A stretch of 64,000 bases of DNA from Stenopsyche tienmushanensis (Eukaryota; Arthropoda; Insecta; Trichoptera; Stenopsychidae): positions 2,790,001-2,854,000 of the forward strand of contig WACJ01000503.1 in NCBI GenBank assembly GCA_008973525.1, written 5' to 3'. A model generated the notes under the pieces. That model was not told the DNA's origin, did no database searches, and worked only from the letters and a program-made list of their open reading frames with translations. Each line of letters starts with the position of its first letter. Positions within the stretch are counted from its first letter, which is position 1. Below are positions 1 through 11,459 of this stretch, piece by piece. The position numbers were made by a program, and so were the translations under genes.

Positions 1-340
1 AAATAATAATAAATAAAAGGACAGTTACCGTGCAAGCCTTTACTTCTGAACGAGTAGATTTTGCAAAGGAGTGGTAATACTCGGCTAATGACGCCACTCC
101 AGAACAATCAAGAGGGAATAACAAAATCGTTAAACGATAAGAATGATGCGAGTGTCTTAATTATCAAAACAAATGCCTGCTCTCAAGACAACACGAACGA
201 AAGTCGTCTTAGCTTTGTTGAAAGAGCTTAATAGCTTATCTGACGATAGTGATTTCAGTTAATTATAATTAGGGGTACCTTTACGGCACGATCTTGCTAT
301 CGTCTCACGATTTCTGTCTCGTTGATATTTCCTGACATCC
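1..340 (+). mobile_element. piggyBac-type non-autonomous element, copy 1 (cut by window edge)
   Basis: This stretch matches the repeats at about 39180-39400 and 40689-41330 nearly base for base over the block around 30-260, including GTAGATTTTGCAAAGGAGTG and GACGCCACTCCAGAACA. It holds a short open frame from 173 (starting MPALKTTRTK, 29 codons, stop TAA) that is also intact at 41031. The full-length relative at 40689 begins TTAACCCTTT, the usual piggyBac-type TTAA end. It sits in the Nf1 intron that follows the last exon seen here. The frame may be the remnant first exon of a transposase; that part is inference. Confidence 0.7.
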
Positions 341-635
341 AATATATCACCATAAATCTCGCAATGTTCTTCATAGCCTTTGTTGCTTTTTTTTATATGT
401 CATTCTGACGGAAACGTCTCTCCCATTGTCGTTAGAGTGATAAGGAGGGTGATTTTATTGTTTCAGGTCGACAAACAGATAGACACTCAAACGACAAACT
501 TTAAAACACGTCCTTATTAAAGTAGACTATTTTGAAGTTGGTGCATAGAAAAAACGACATTAACTACGGGTATCTCTAATAGCATCAATGGAGCAAATAT
601 AAGTTTCAATATTTATTTAATCATTCGATATTCAC

Positions 636-3600
636 CTAATCCACGTTTCACAGAGTCTATGAAATGTTTTTTCTTGTTATGCCTAGGACTGCAAGGTGCA
701 CCACTATCAGCATTTACTATTTCTTCCAAAACTTTCTAAAAATGACACAAAAGCAAATTTTAATCACTGTAAAATATCAAATATAAAACTCTAACTATAT
801 ATTTGAAAATAGTAATTACAGGGCTGAGAATGAGCAACATTATTTGCAGAGGCCACATAGCCACTCTGGATTTTTTGTTATCCGCAAATCCATCATGCAG
901 CATATCAAATAATGTATCACAACAACGAGCCAAGTCTTCACTGGGTTGACGCTGAACTTCGGCAAATTCGCGTGGATATGTATCTAGCCAATTCCATACA
1001 GCTTTTTCTAAAGATGTGGCCAAAACTAGATGTGCTGATTTTTTCAGGAGTCTGAATTTTTGGATAGTTTCTAAAATATAAAAGAAATCAATCAATTATC
1101 AATCAGAAATCAGTCAATCATGGTAATAGGAGAAAAACATAAGTAATCCTGAAATGACAATTCATTAATTCATCCATAAAATTCTATTGAAATTTAAGAT
1201 ATTAATTCCACAAAGATATCAATTCAATATTGAATTATTAAGAGCATACGCAATAATGATAAAAAACATAAAGCATTAATTACCAGTGAATAGCCTAGTT
1301 AACCGTATAACATCTACATTAATGAACTGAATTAGTTCTATATCAGAATAATCTGGATTTTCTTCTGACGACGCTGATAATTCCTGAAAATTAAGACAAG
1401 TTCAATATCATAGAATGTTCCTATACAATAAATATTTAATCAACTAGATATTACTTGTAGTCTGGCAGATATTCTATTGAAAACAGCATTGAAGAAATTA
1501 AGACTAAGAGCAAACAAGACTTTGCTGGCCAACTGTTTAAGCATTTGAACATAGTGATTATCAACTGGAACATCTGAAGAAATTATTATAATAACGTTAA
1601 AATTGTTTTAATGATTATTATACTACTACAAATTATCTAAATCATTATTTTACATAATAAAATTATTATTCTATGATGATAAAATAAACTTAAAATTAAT
1701 CCATTTGATGCGGCGATGTTTTTGATGAATGGAAATTTACTATTACTTCATTCATAAATCAAGCCTTACCAATGAATTGACAAATCTCTCGTAAAAGTAA
1801 TTTGACATTCATAGCCTCGTCGAATTTCGTCGTGTCTTTAGGTTGTGAACTTAGACATTTTTCCAACGTATCCAAGACGATGATTAGACTATCGTAATAT
1901 GATCTTTCTATTTCTGAAGCGTGCGGTCTGCTGACGCTTCCGGCGCATGATGGCTGGAACTGCAACGATTCGCATTATTAAAATAGAGCCCAACAACAAA
2001 CAAAATAATATATTAGATGCCACTTACTAATTCATTCACTCTTTGTAGAATTTTTGTGAGTCCAGATATAACCAAAGAAAACCTATGCCGACTGATTTGA
2101 ATCAAACATGCTTTACACTGCTCCTCGTTAATTCGTGAATGTGTATTCTGAGGACCCGTACGGCATGGTAACTGTAATTATTGTTTATTTATATTTTAGA
2201 TAAGTATATTAGGATGATTTAGGTATAGAGTTAAGGCGTTAATATCAAATTCAACACTTTTTGCAGGCAATAAAGTACAAAAATATAATTTTCAAGTTAT
2301 AATATCATGTAGGTTGTGGATCATTGTATTTTTTAATGGTAAATATTAATTAACGGCAAATTTAATAACAAAATATCTAGATTTAGTTAGATATTAATTT
2401 AATCTTGCATATTGTCAATTTGATTTGATTATCTAAATATACAGTGGAACCTTGGTTTACGAGTTTAATTCGTTCCGAAAGGTAGCTCATATGCCGAAAA
2501 AATTCATAGCCCGAAACAAGTTTTCCCATAAGAAACAATGGAAATGCAATTAATTCGTTACGGACCCCCAAAAATATTATTATTAAAAAAAATCCATTTG
2601 ATAATAAATGATATTATTTAATAATACCTATAATAATGTTAATATAAGTATAAAATATTGTCAACAAATTCACTCTTGCAATCATCGAGTTTTACTTTTT
2701 TAGATGATTTTAGCTCACTTTCTTCACTATCTTTAACTTTTCTCTTAAAGAATTTTTCAATTGACACTTTTTTTGGCGACTTTTCAACACACTGCTGAAA
2801 TGAGCCATAGCAACATCATTAAATAAATGAATAGCCCTAATAGCTGCTGCTTTATCTGGATGATTTTCTTCCAAAAATGTTTGTAACTTTAACCACATTG
2901 AAGTATGAGCTCTAATCTCTACTTTCGACAGTTTCTTTTTCTCCTCTTCCTACGCTCCCTACAGAACCTCCTTTAGTTGACAGTGTTGTTGTTCAACTCC
3001 TTCAACTTGTTGACACTGAGTTCTTCGATGTCAAATTCATTTGCTTCGAGGCCTAGAAATTTCCCCAAGGACACAATTTCTTCGACAGGTTCCTTTTCAC
3101 TCACAAATCCCTCAAAATCTTGTTCTAAAACCACCTTAAGCCACAACTTTCTCCGCGTAGAGTTTAGTGCTCTTCTTGAGACACCCTGCTATGCTGCGTC
3201 AATGAGCTTCAGGTACGCTACGATATCGAAGGGGTTTTTCCAAAAATCTCGTATGGTAAGCTGCATGCCTTCAGTGACGTCAAAGCAGAGTTTGAAAAGC
3301 CCCTTCGTATACAATTCCTTAAAGTTAGAGATAACTTGCTGATCCATGGGCTGCAGGATAGGAGTTGTGTTGGGTGGAAGGAAGACAATTTTTATGTAAC
3401 TAAACTCTCGGTGTGGGCAGGAAGAGTATCATCCATAATTAGCATGTCTTTCAGAGGAAGATTATTATCCAGCAAGTATTTTTTTATCTCAGGACCTAGC
3501 AGCAGTCTATCCATTCAGTAAACAGCTCTTCGTCGGTCCATGCCCTGCTGTTTGACCTCCACATAACAGGCAGCCTGTTCTTTCGCACTTCGCACCTCTT

Positions 3601-5515
3601 GAATGCTCGCGGGTTCCCCGAAGAGTAAACAAGAAGAGGCTTTATCTTCTTGTCGCCACTCGCACTCGCACAAAAGAGGAGTGTTAGACAGTCTTTCATC
3701 GTTTAAGGAAGCTAAACATCCAGAGGTGGAGGAAGCTTTGTATATGTGGTTTTATCAGAAAAAATAGGTAAACACCTATTTTTGGACCCATATTGGCCAT
3801 CAAAAAAAGTTTTTTACAAGAAGATAACAAAAAAGACTTCTAGCTGGCAAGGGGTAGTTAAAATACTTCAAAAATCGTCATGGAATACGTTTAATGACGG
3901 TAACAGATTTTATGACTGTTATTGGCATTGTGTTTATGACGTTAATTCTATAATATGAAACCTCATACTATGTATATCTCATCATTTTCACATTTTTTTT
4001 CAGATTGCAACTAGTCCTTTCCAAAAAATTTTGGATTACGAGGGCAGTACTCTACAATCCAACAATCTGAATTTTCATTATTCTGTTATCACGTGAAAAC
4101 GCAGATACGGTCCGTATAAAGTTAAAATTTATCTTTCAAATAAGATGGAAGATTATTTTTTTAAATTATAATACCACTGATAAAAAAAAAGATTTATCCA
4201 CTTTTTCTGCGAAAAAAATTCATGATAAATCCCATTTAATAAAATTGGAATATAACAGTTATTATATATAAAGACCTTTTGATGTATTTTTTTAAGCATA
4301 TAATAGTTTTTATCACCTCTTTTTTTGATTATTAATTTAAAACATTGTGTAAAATGTTTTTACGTTAAAAAAATATTATGTATGAATTGCTGAACAAAAT
4401 TATCAAGGAAAACTTTTACATGATTTTCTTAATTTCAACAATTTCAAATACTCGTTTTATTAGATTGTTTGGTTATTTTGTAATATTTTTCACTCTCTTA
4501 TACATTACGTTTTCTATATTCTACAAATTTTTCTTGGAAATTTAAATAGTGTCATCAGCGGGAACAAAAGTGTGCAAATAAATTTTAGCAATGTATTTTC
4601 TAATTGTATTTATTTTCAAAACTATGACCGCTTGATGATTGAATAATCGTGAGCATTTATTTTAAAATACATAACCTATACTCTATCTATGATACCGCTA
4701 AAAATGTTTTTATTAAATCCCTTACATTTCCACCGGTATGTGTGTAATCAGTGTTTCCCATGTTGTGTAATCATTAAAAACTATGAAAAAAAAATAATAA
4801 TAACAACAAAACATAAATCAGTATTTCAACATGACAAATCTACTTAAGACATCTTATTCAATTTGTTTATGTTCATGGGAGTGAGTGATTTAGAAATTTA
4901 AAAAAAAAAAAATAATTAAAGCAGTTGTTGATTTAATCTAGGCGTATATCTTACTAAACATGATTCTAATTAACCAGAATACTACCAGAAAAAAAATTAC
5001 CAATAAATATTGATAAAAAAAATTCAAAAATATTTTGAAAATCATATACAAATTATTTAATAATTGATTAATTTAATTGATATGGTGATATATTAATGAT
5101 TTTTTTCTGATGATCATCGATTACAAATTATATCGAGGATCGAAATGGTTATCATATGAATTGATAACTTTTCTATCCCTCATTCATACACTGAAAACCT
5201 CTTATTTTTTTATGGCTTTTCATTCATTTCCATTACCATTTCTTCCGCTTTGTCCTTAGCAAGACATCCATATCTGACGGATAGATAAAATTATAGCTTT
5301 GATAGGTGAGATTAACAATAACAGTGAATCGATATATGTATAAAAATAGTGAAAGTAGAAAAGATCGGAAGGAAATTGATAGGTAACGTGAGAAGCTATA
5401 TAAAATGCATGCGGATTGAAAAGGAAAAACAATAGGTCGAGTTGTGGGTAGCGACCTGATCTTCAAAACGTGCGATGAGCGAATTGGCCCACTCGCCGGG
5501 CTTCTGCGTGGCCAT
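636..5515 (-). CDS. Nf1: Neurofibromin, N-terminal exons (partial, runs off left edge)
   Basis: Ras GTPase-activating protein; only the N-terminal 321 codons lie here, well before the GAP domain. Exons in transcript order: 5515-5456, 2171-2028, 1959-1770, 1573-1455, 1383-1284, 1070-820, 735-636. All have AG acceptors and GT donors and keep one frame. The start MATQKPGEWANSLIARFEDQ aligns with human MAAHRPVEWVQAVVSRFDEQ; no in-frame upstream ATG is present. Later diagnostic pieces are FSLVISGLTKILQRVN, LIIVLDTLEKCL, NFFNAVFNRISARLQ and AMWPLQIMLLILSP. The first two exons (60 and 144 nt) have the sizes I recall for human NF1, so those intron positions look ancient. The 3.3-kb first intron carries a Tigger remnant. 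The next exon is outside the window or not recognisable before position 636. Identification is very secure. Confidence 0.95.
2442..3700 (-). mobile_element. Tigger/pogo-type transposon remnant in Nf1 intron 1
   Basis: A terminal sequence starts at 2442 (CAGTGGAACCTTGGTTTACG) after a TA. It matches the right end of the copy at 31370-32062. On the minus strand, pieces of a DDE transposase of the CENP-B/Tigger type are readable: GDKKIKPLLVYSSGNPRAFK and AWTDEELFTEWI near 3515-3670, and NHPDKAAAIRAIHLFNDVAM near 2800-2870. Many stop codons interrupt it. No matching left terminal repeat is found near 3700, so this copy is truncated at that end. Confidence 0.8.
3701..5455. other. Remainder of Nf1 intron 1
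   Basis: AT-rich intron sequence with poly-A and poly-T runs. I see no coding exon, RNA gene or clear repeat in it. Confidence 0.6.
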
Positions 5516-5976
5516 GGCACCGAAGCAACCAAGCCCGGAGCCAGCCCGCCCAGCCCGACTGACAGTGTTGCCACTCGGCACCCACTACTCATTCATAAAA
5601 TAGCCTCCATCAATTCAGCATTGCTTTCCAGATAAGGCCACATATTATTTTTCATTGTAAATATGCTTAAATCTATATTACAAAATCAAAATATTCATCC
5701 AAATTCTTCATTAAAAAATATTTTTAAAAGCGAAAATATTTTCGTCAAAAATATATAGCTCAAAAATAACTTAAGATTTATTTTTAGATATAATTTAAAT
5801 TTGTTTTTTTTAAAGCGTACATTACAATCGTATTTACATAAGAATATATATTGCTATTTCCAATAATTTTTCATCGAAACACATAATTTTGTAAAGCAGT
5901 AATGCCCGTTAATTGCATTGTTATTGTGCCGTTTGACATAAGTCATTTTATGTAATGGAATTCGTTCGATTTAAAT
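5516..5976. promoter_or_regulatory. Shared divergent promoter of Nf1 and COX16
   Basis: Only 461 bp separate the two start codons, which face away from each other. The Nf1 side (5516-5600) is clearly richer in G+C than the surrounding AT-rich DNA, as expected of a 5' leader and core promoter. No TATA box at a convincing distance is obvious. Shared regulation is inference. Confidence 0.6.
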
Positions 5977-6438
5977 ATGGGTGTATTTGAAAATGTACTT
6001 GTGTCTACGAAGAATATTTTAAATACAAAATTTATTAAAAAAGGTGGTCCATTTATCGTGTTCATTTTATTCGGTGTGGTAGGATTGCAACAGTTCGCAT
6101 CTTTAAGGTTAGAAATTAAATACAAACGCAATAAATTTCAACGCATGGAAATATTTCCTAATGATTTGCAACATGATAATTAGACTTATCTGATCTTTTA
6201 GGTAACTTTTAGTTTAGAATATTTTAATCACGTGTATTCGGTTATTTCTCTTTATAGATATGAGTTTGCTAAACCCAAATGGTTGACACCCGAGCAGCTT
6301 GACGAACTTACTGTTAAAATGAAGAAGCCAGGAGAAGTTACATTGGAAGCGGAATTTGAAAAATTAAAAGAAGTCGATATTCACAACTGGAAAAACATAA
6401 GAACTCCTCGGCCATGGGAAGAAGAAAATACTAACTAA
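5977..6438 (+). CDS. COX16: COX16, cytochrome c oxidase assembly factor
   Basis: Small mitochondrial inner-membrane protein needed for complex IV assembly (delivery and insertion of copper into COX2 in yeast and human work). Exon 1 is 5977-6107, exon 2 6258-6438, with a 150-bp GT-AG intron that splits an Arg codon. The product is 103 residues, close to human COX16 at 106. It shows a single membrane segment (FIVFILFGVVGLQQF, about residues 26-40). The diagnostic C-terminal block is LEAEFEKLKEVDIHNWKNIR followed by TPRPWEEE, against human [26 protein letters not shown]. A poly(A) signal lies 37 bp after the stop. The gene is head to head with Nf1. Confidence 0.93.
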
Positions 6439-6474
6439 TAATAACAATTGTATAGTTTTATGCTTATATCTTTT

Positions 6475-6480
6475 AATAAA
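6475..6480 (+). terminator. COX16 poly(A) signal
   Basis: AATAAA 37 bp after the COX16 stop codon, followed by a T-rich stretch. Confidence 0.75.
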
Positions 6481-6633
6481 GTCTTTTATTTCGTTTGTCT
6501 TGAATTTTATTTCATTTGAATCAAAGGACTGTAAGTAGTATGAGTACATCATGAAACATAACTGAAGAATATTAATTTGTTAAAACACTCATTGATTACT
6601 GAAACTTTAAAAAATGCACAAAGAAATCTAGAT

Positions 6634-6837
6634 CAGCATTCTTAAACTGGGGCCGCAGATCCCTGGGGGTTTGTGTAGCCATTACCGAGTGTCCACGGCA
6701 TTTGAAAAACAAGGATGTTCTCTAACTACATGTTGTGTAATAGTGAAATTGTACCAGGACACTGCGCATTTCGAGCGCTGAAGATCAGAATTTGAAGACG
6801 TAAAAAAATCGTGAACTACATAAGTTTAAGAACTGCT
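6634..6837. mobile_element. Short inverted-repeat element, hAT-like ends
   Basis: The left end CAGCATTCTTAAACTGGGGC and the reverse complement of the right end, AGCAGTTCTTAAACTTA, form imperfect terminal inverted repeats around about 200 bp of non-coding DNA. The pattern resembles hAT MITE ends of the kind reading TTCTTAAACTGGGG. A clean 8-bp target duplication is not evident, so the family call is tentative. Confidence 0.4.
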
Positions 6838-7884
6838 AATCTGAATAATTTCACTGCTAATAATCCAAATATTAGAAATCCACTAACAAATTTCAAAGGA
6901 AAATGAAAAAATAATAGGACGAACTTATCCAAACTAAAATTAAAGACTATGAACAGGGACGAAACAAGATGTGGCAAGAGATATTCATTATTGATTTTTT
7001 GTAGAACAGTTCTAAAACAAAACCATAGTTCATCATTTTGAAATGGTTTCTCAAGTGTTAATATGATTTAAAATGTTATTATCAAACACACCTGTTGATT
7101 TGATCTGTTTATATTGCAAATTAAACAACAAAGGATATTCCTACTATTTATGTTGCTACTTATTTCAATTAAATTGATTATCTATAAAATATATCGATAG
7201 ACTGAGGTGAAAAGGTCTAGATATTACAAAAAAAGTATTTAAAAAATATAAACCTAGTTATTTGCTTAAAATCATTATTAAGGTTTCTGAATAACCAACC
7301 AAATTTACTAACTAGTTTTGTATTTTATTTTGTACAAATAAATCGATTAATTGGTTTAGTTTTATTATATATTCGAGGCATGTCCGGAAAAATAAGAGCA
7401 CTCAATTTTTTTTAAACAGAAAAGGCAATATTGTAAATACTTTAGATCTCGTCATCTTTGTGGCATTGGCTGTGTGGGGATGTACATTGTCATGCAACAA
7501 GCATACTACATTAATTAACATTCCCCTTTCTTTTGTTGTCTCACCCTCTGTAGTTTTTTTGTTGTTGTACAGTACCATACAGCATTGGTTTCCCCCTGGG
7601 ACTAAATTTCAATTAAGAGACTCCTTTTATGATCTCAAAAGACAGAGGCCACGATTTTTCAGATTGAAATGATGCTTTAAAATTTTTTCGCTGATGGCGA
7701 GGAGGGATTACGTTCCTCCCCTTGCAACTGAAAGGACTCTGAATAGAGAAGCTCATTTCAAAACGGCACTGCAACAACAATTAACAGTCGACTGAAACAA
7801 ACGGACTATCGTTCCCTTCCCAATATTTGAATGCAGTTTTGCCAACTCTTTCGAAAATAAAAACTTACTTTATGAACAAGCCTC

Positions 7885-8030
7885 ATATGTTAGGTAATAT
7901 TGTGTGCTATCAACGGTGTTAAGGTTCATTTATTGAGCCTGGTTCATTATCAAGCTGGTTACACGCTGCAACAAAGCTGACAGAAAAGTGGATTTATATT
8001 AGAGCGTAGCATGTCTGTTCTCAAGCCTCC
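7885..8030 (-). mobile_element. Fragment of the TTAA element family seen at 39000-39400
   Basis: Read on the minus strand, this segment contains AGACATGCTACG, AAATCCACTTTTCTGTCAGC, GCTTGATAATGAACC, and GTTGATAGCACACAATATT. These blocks occur in the same order in the repeats at 39030-39140 and 40708-40780. Its ends are not defined. Confidence 0.6.
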
Positions 8031-11000
8031 GTCTATTTTGAGAAGTTCTCATCTCAGTGAGTTTGATAGACCTGCGAAAAAAAATCGATTAGTCAGCACA
8101 AATGTCTTGATAAAGACACTGTACTAGTTTCAGCATTTAGCGAATCATATTACCGATTGAAAAATATTATTTTTTGACGGTTCCATACTCTTTTTTTCAC
8201 TGACTCATTACTTTTTTATTTCATAATTTTTATTGAAATAAAAACAAAAAATTAACAAAATACAAAAAATGTCTTATAGAAAATTTTTTAGTTGTTTATA
8301 TTTTTTTTTTGTTCATGTTTTTTTTGTATTTTTCAGTGATAATGGAACCGTCTACTTTATTTTTTACATATTATTTTTTTTCTTATCTTTTGTAGTCAAA
8401 AATAGTATTAAGAAATGCAAGTTACATTTCTTTTTTTTTTCACTTTTTTTTCAACAAAATTCTACAATAACTATTAAATGACAAAATCCTTAAACTACAT
8501 CAAAACATAGCTAATATTCTCAATATACAATATTATACCTAATGTTAAACATGTAATTATTTTAGCTTAATGGTAGAAAATTTAAAAATAAAACCAAAAC
8601 GTGGTATAATGTCAAAACATTAAATATACCATATAACTACTAATTTTAATACACACAACAGTAAATTTCTTAGAGCAAAAAATATTACAGACTGATAGTG
8701 ATTCCATGATATTGGAATCATATATGGTGTGATTTATATATTAAATATAATTTATTTGATTATTACTTTCAATTAAATCATGTCGTAAAAATCATTTTGC
8801 ATTTTTTTTTATTTACATATATTGTGAGAGTTAAGACTGAATATACCAAAATAAGTATAAGCAAAAATGTTACTACGTTACTAATCAAACAGTTAATAAA
8901 TATTTTTTTCACATTTTTGACTTTCCGTGAAACCTTAAGCCATAATCTTGAAAGTATATTATATAAACATAATTGTACACACCATGGCTTTCAGAAACCA
9001 TTTTTGAATTGAAAAAGAAATCGCTCCCTAGAAGCTTAAAATAAAAGTAAGATGTCTCTCATAAGAGATATGCCTAATATTAATATATCAAACTTCCTTT
9101 TATATACATAATAGATTTTTTAAAACAATTATTTAATAATTATTGAACAAATTATAATTCTTACAGAGCGATTTTAAAATGGGAAATATATGATAAAAAA
9201 AATATTACTTTGTAGTCAGAGAACTTCTCAATCACCGATACTAATATGAAAAATTTATGAAATAAGGTGCAGCAAAACTTACTGCAAGAAAAAGATATGC
9301 ATGTCAAATTCAAATGCCATCAATTACTGTTGAATATCTATAAATATACATTTATTCTTGACCATTTATCTTTTCATCACATATAAATTTTGATTATTTA
9401 TCTTATACATCACTACAAAAAAGTCTCAATAATATAAAAACACAATCAAATCCCCACGACGATTAATTTGGTTAGACTGTATAAGATACATTTATTACTC
9501 CGAAATCTTAATTTAACACTTTTAAAAATGATTGAAGTTTCAGTTTATGGTTAATATTTCAAATTGGACGTCTACTATGACTGGTCCAATTGAACCTGTT
9601 CTATTATTGCATCATAATTGTGAAAAAGGCACCGGCATAATTTCTACACTAATCGAAACGAAACTAGCATATATTGAGCATTTAAATATCATTAAAATAT
9701 ATATTTATATATATTGGGATTAAAACTACTTCAATCTCCGATGTAGGTACTCTAAGATACTGACATTTTACAAATTAATTGTAACGAAATATTTTAACTT
9801 ACGTTACGAGCAATACTTATTTTTTTAAAAAGCGATAAATTTGAACATTGTAGATTTGTACATATTTTAAGAACATTTTATTGTATTCATTTCTCTAATA
9901 AATGAGGCATTTGAATGTTATTTAAATGTAAAATGGTTTCATTATAGTTATTATATAAATTAAAAAAACTCACGTTGACACATCAAATTATTCAGACTGA
10001 TGAAAAAATTAATGTGTAAATATATTTAAATTTTAGTCTTTAAGATTAAAGGGGGCCATATGTAATTTTTTTTTAGAATAAACAAGTTCCCATCTCCATA
10101 TTTCTATAGAGATAATTAACAATTTGATCTCCATGAAATATTAAATTATTAACTCTACAAAAATGTCGAGGAAAGTGGGAAACTATCCATAATGAAATTA
10201 AATATTTTATTAAAAAACCAGTTATTTATTTATACACGGCTGTATTTCTAAATAGGCAATGTAGGCACTTATGACTTTAGAGGTCAATGAAGTTTTGAGA
10301 ATTGATAAAAAACTGTTTTAAATATACACGTATTTATGTATGGAAGATTTGCATTAAATGAGAAATAATCATTTCAATGAATTCCCAAATATGTCTTATC
10401 GTTAAGACATTTCCCTCATCAGATAACTTCAACAAATTTACAGCTTGATCAGTGACTGTAATATTGCAAGCGAATAGATAAAAAAATGTGACTATTTAAT
10501 GTAGTTGAATTGAAATGATGGTCAACTTTTAATATTCATTAACACTAGGATAAAAGTTGAACGTTAAGCACGAAATAGCAAGATTTGAATTTCAATCTTA
10601 ATTAATGATTTGACTGCATTACTGAAATGAGATTTTGAGAAGATCTGATGACAAAGTATGGTTTTTTACACCCGCATATCTAAGCGCTTTAATTTTTATC
10701 GAATGCACATTTTCTCCCTTCATTTTGATAATAATGAAAAACATTAAAATGAAATTGTAAAATTTGGTTATTGAGAAATTACATATCATTACTGGTGATA
10801 ACCCGATGACAGTAATTGGAAAATATTTGTTCAAAGATAATTAAATCTTGAATGATACAATATGAAAACAATTCCACTACGTAAATCCATTTTAAAAACG
10901 AACATAAGTCAATAAATAAGTAAATGTAATATTTAAACTAATATACTGATGAATTCAATAAAAGTTAAAAAACAGCGGACATTCGTAAAATATTTTTTTT

Positions 11001-11265
11001 AATGTTATTTACCTTATTCATTGATTCACCGATAACATTAAATGGGCCAAAATAAAATTACACATTTTACTAATAAAGTTGCAATTCTTTAATACTTTAA
11101 AAATTAGTAAAGGAAATAAAATTCACTATAAACAATGACATCCGAGCACAGATTTTTTTTATATTCCGGAATTTATGCAATCAAAAGATTCAACCGCATT
11201 CAAATTGCTTTAAATACATCATTTTCAACTTTAAAAGTGCAATTCGTTAGTATTATTAATCGTGT

Positions 11266-11271
11266 TTTATT
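11266..11271 (-). terminator. swm poly(A) signal
   Basis: AATAAA on the minus strand about 190 bp after the swm stop codon. Confidence 0.65.
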
Positions 11272-11459
11272 AAGGCTTAACTGTGATGAGAAAAATAAAT
11301 AATAGAACAATTCTACATAAATAATCATGAACATTCTATGCCCTTACAATGAACATTTGATATTTCAAAAAATGACGATGATAAATATGTAACAGTCAAA
11401 TAAATTGCTATATGATGCGATGAATTCTGAAAATTTATGTAAGGATCGTTTCTTCTTTG

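Larger units (their letters stand above)
6439..11265. other. Intergenic DNA between COX16 and swm 3' ends
   Basis: Convergent 3' ends bound this 4.8-kb AT-rich stretch. Apart from the two repeat fragments listed separately (6634-6837 and 7885-8030) I find no gene. Several short open frames occur (for example 7460-7672, 8269-8481, 9532-9723), but they are low-complexity or show no recognisable family. The sequence from 7375 (GTCCGGAAAAATAAGAGCAC) to about 7780 has a more balanced composition than its flanks and could be an unrecognised repeat. Confidence 0.5.

Noticed and set aside
2977..3342. Plus-strand frame of 121 codons in Nf1 intron 1
   Set aside because: Opposite strand of the Tigger transposase remnant.
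5516..5581. Extended Nf1 N terminus from an upstream in-frame codon
   Set aside because: The upstream codon is GTG, not ATG, and the MATQKPGEW start matches known neurofibromins.
8269..8481. Phe-rich plus-strand frame
   Set aside because: Made of poly-T runs; low complexity.
9532..9723. 63-codon plus-strand frame
   Set aside because: No family, ends in (AT)n sequence; likely chance.
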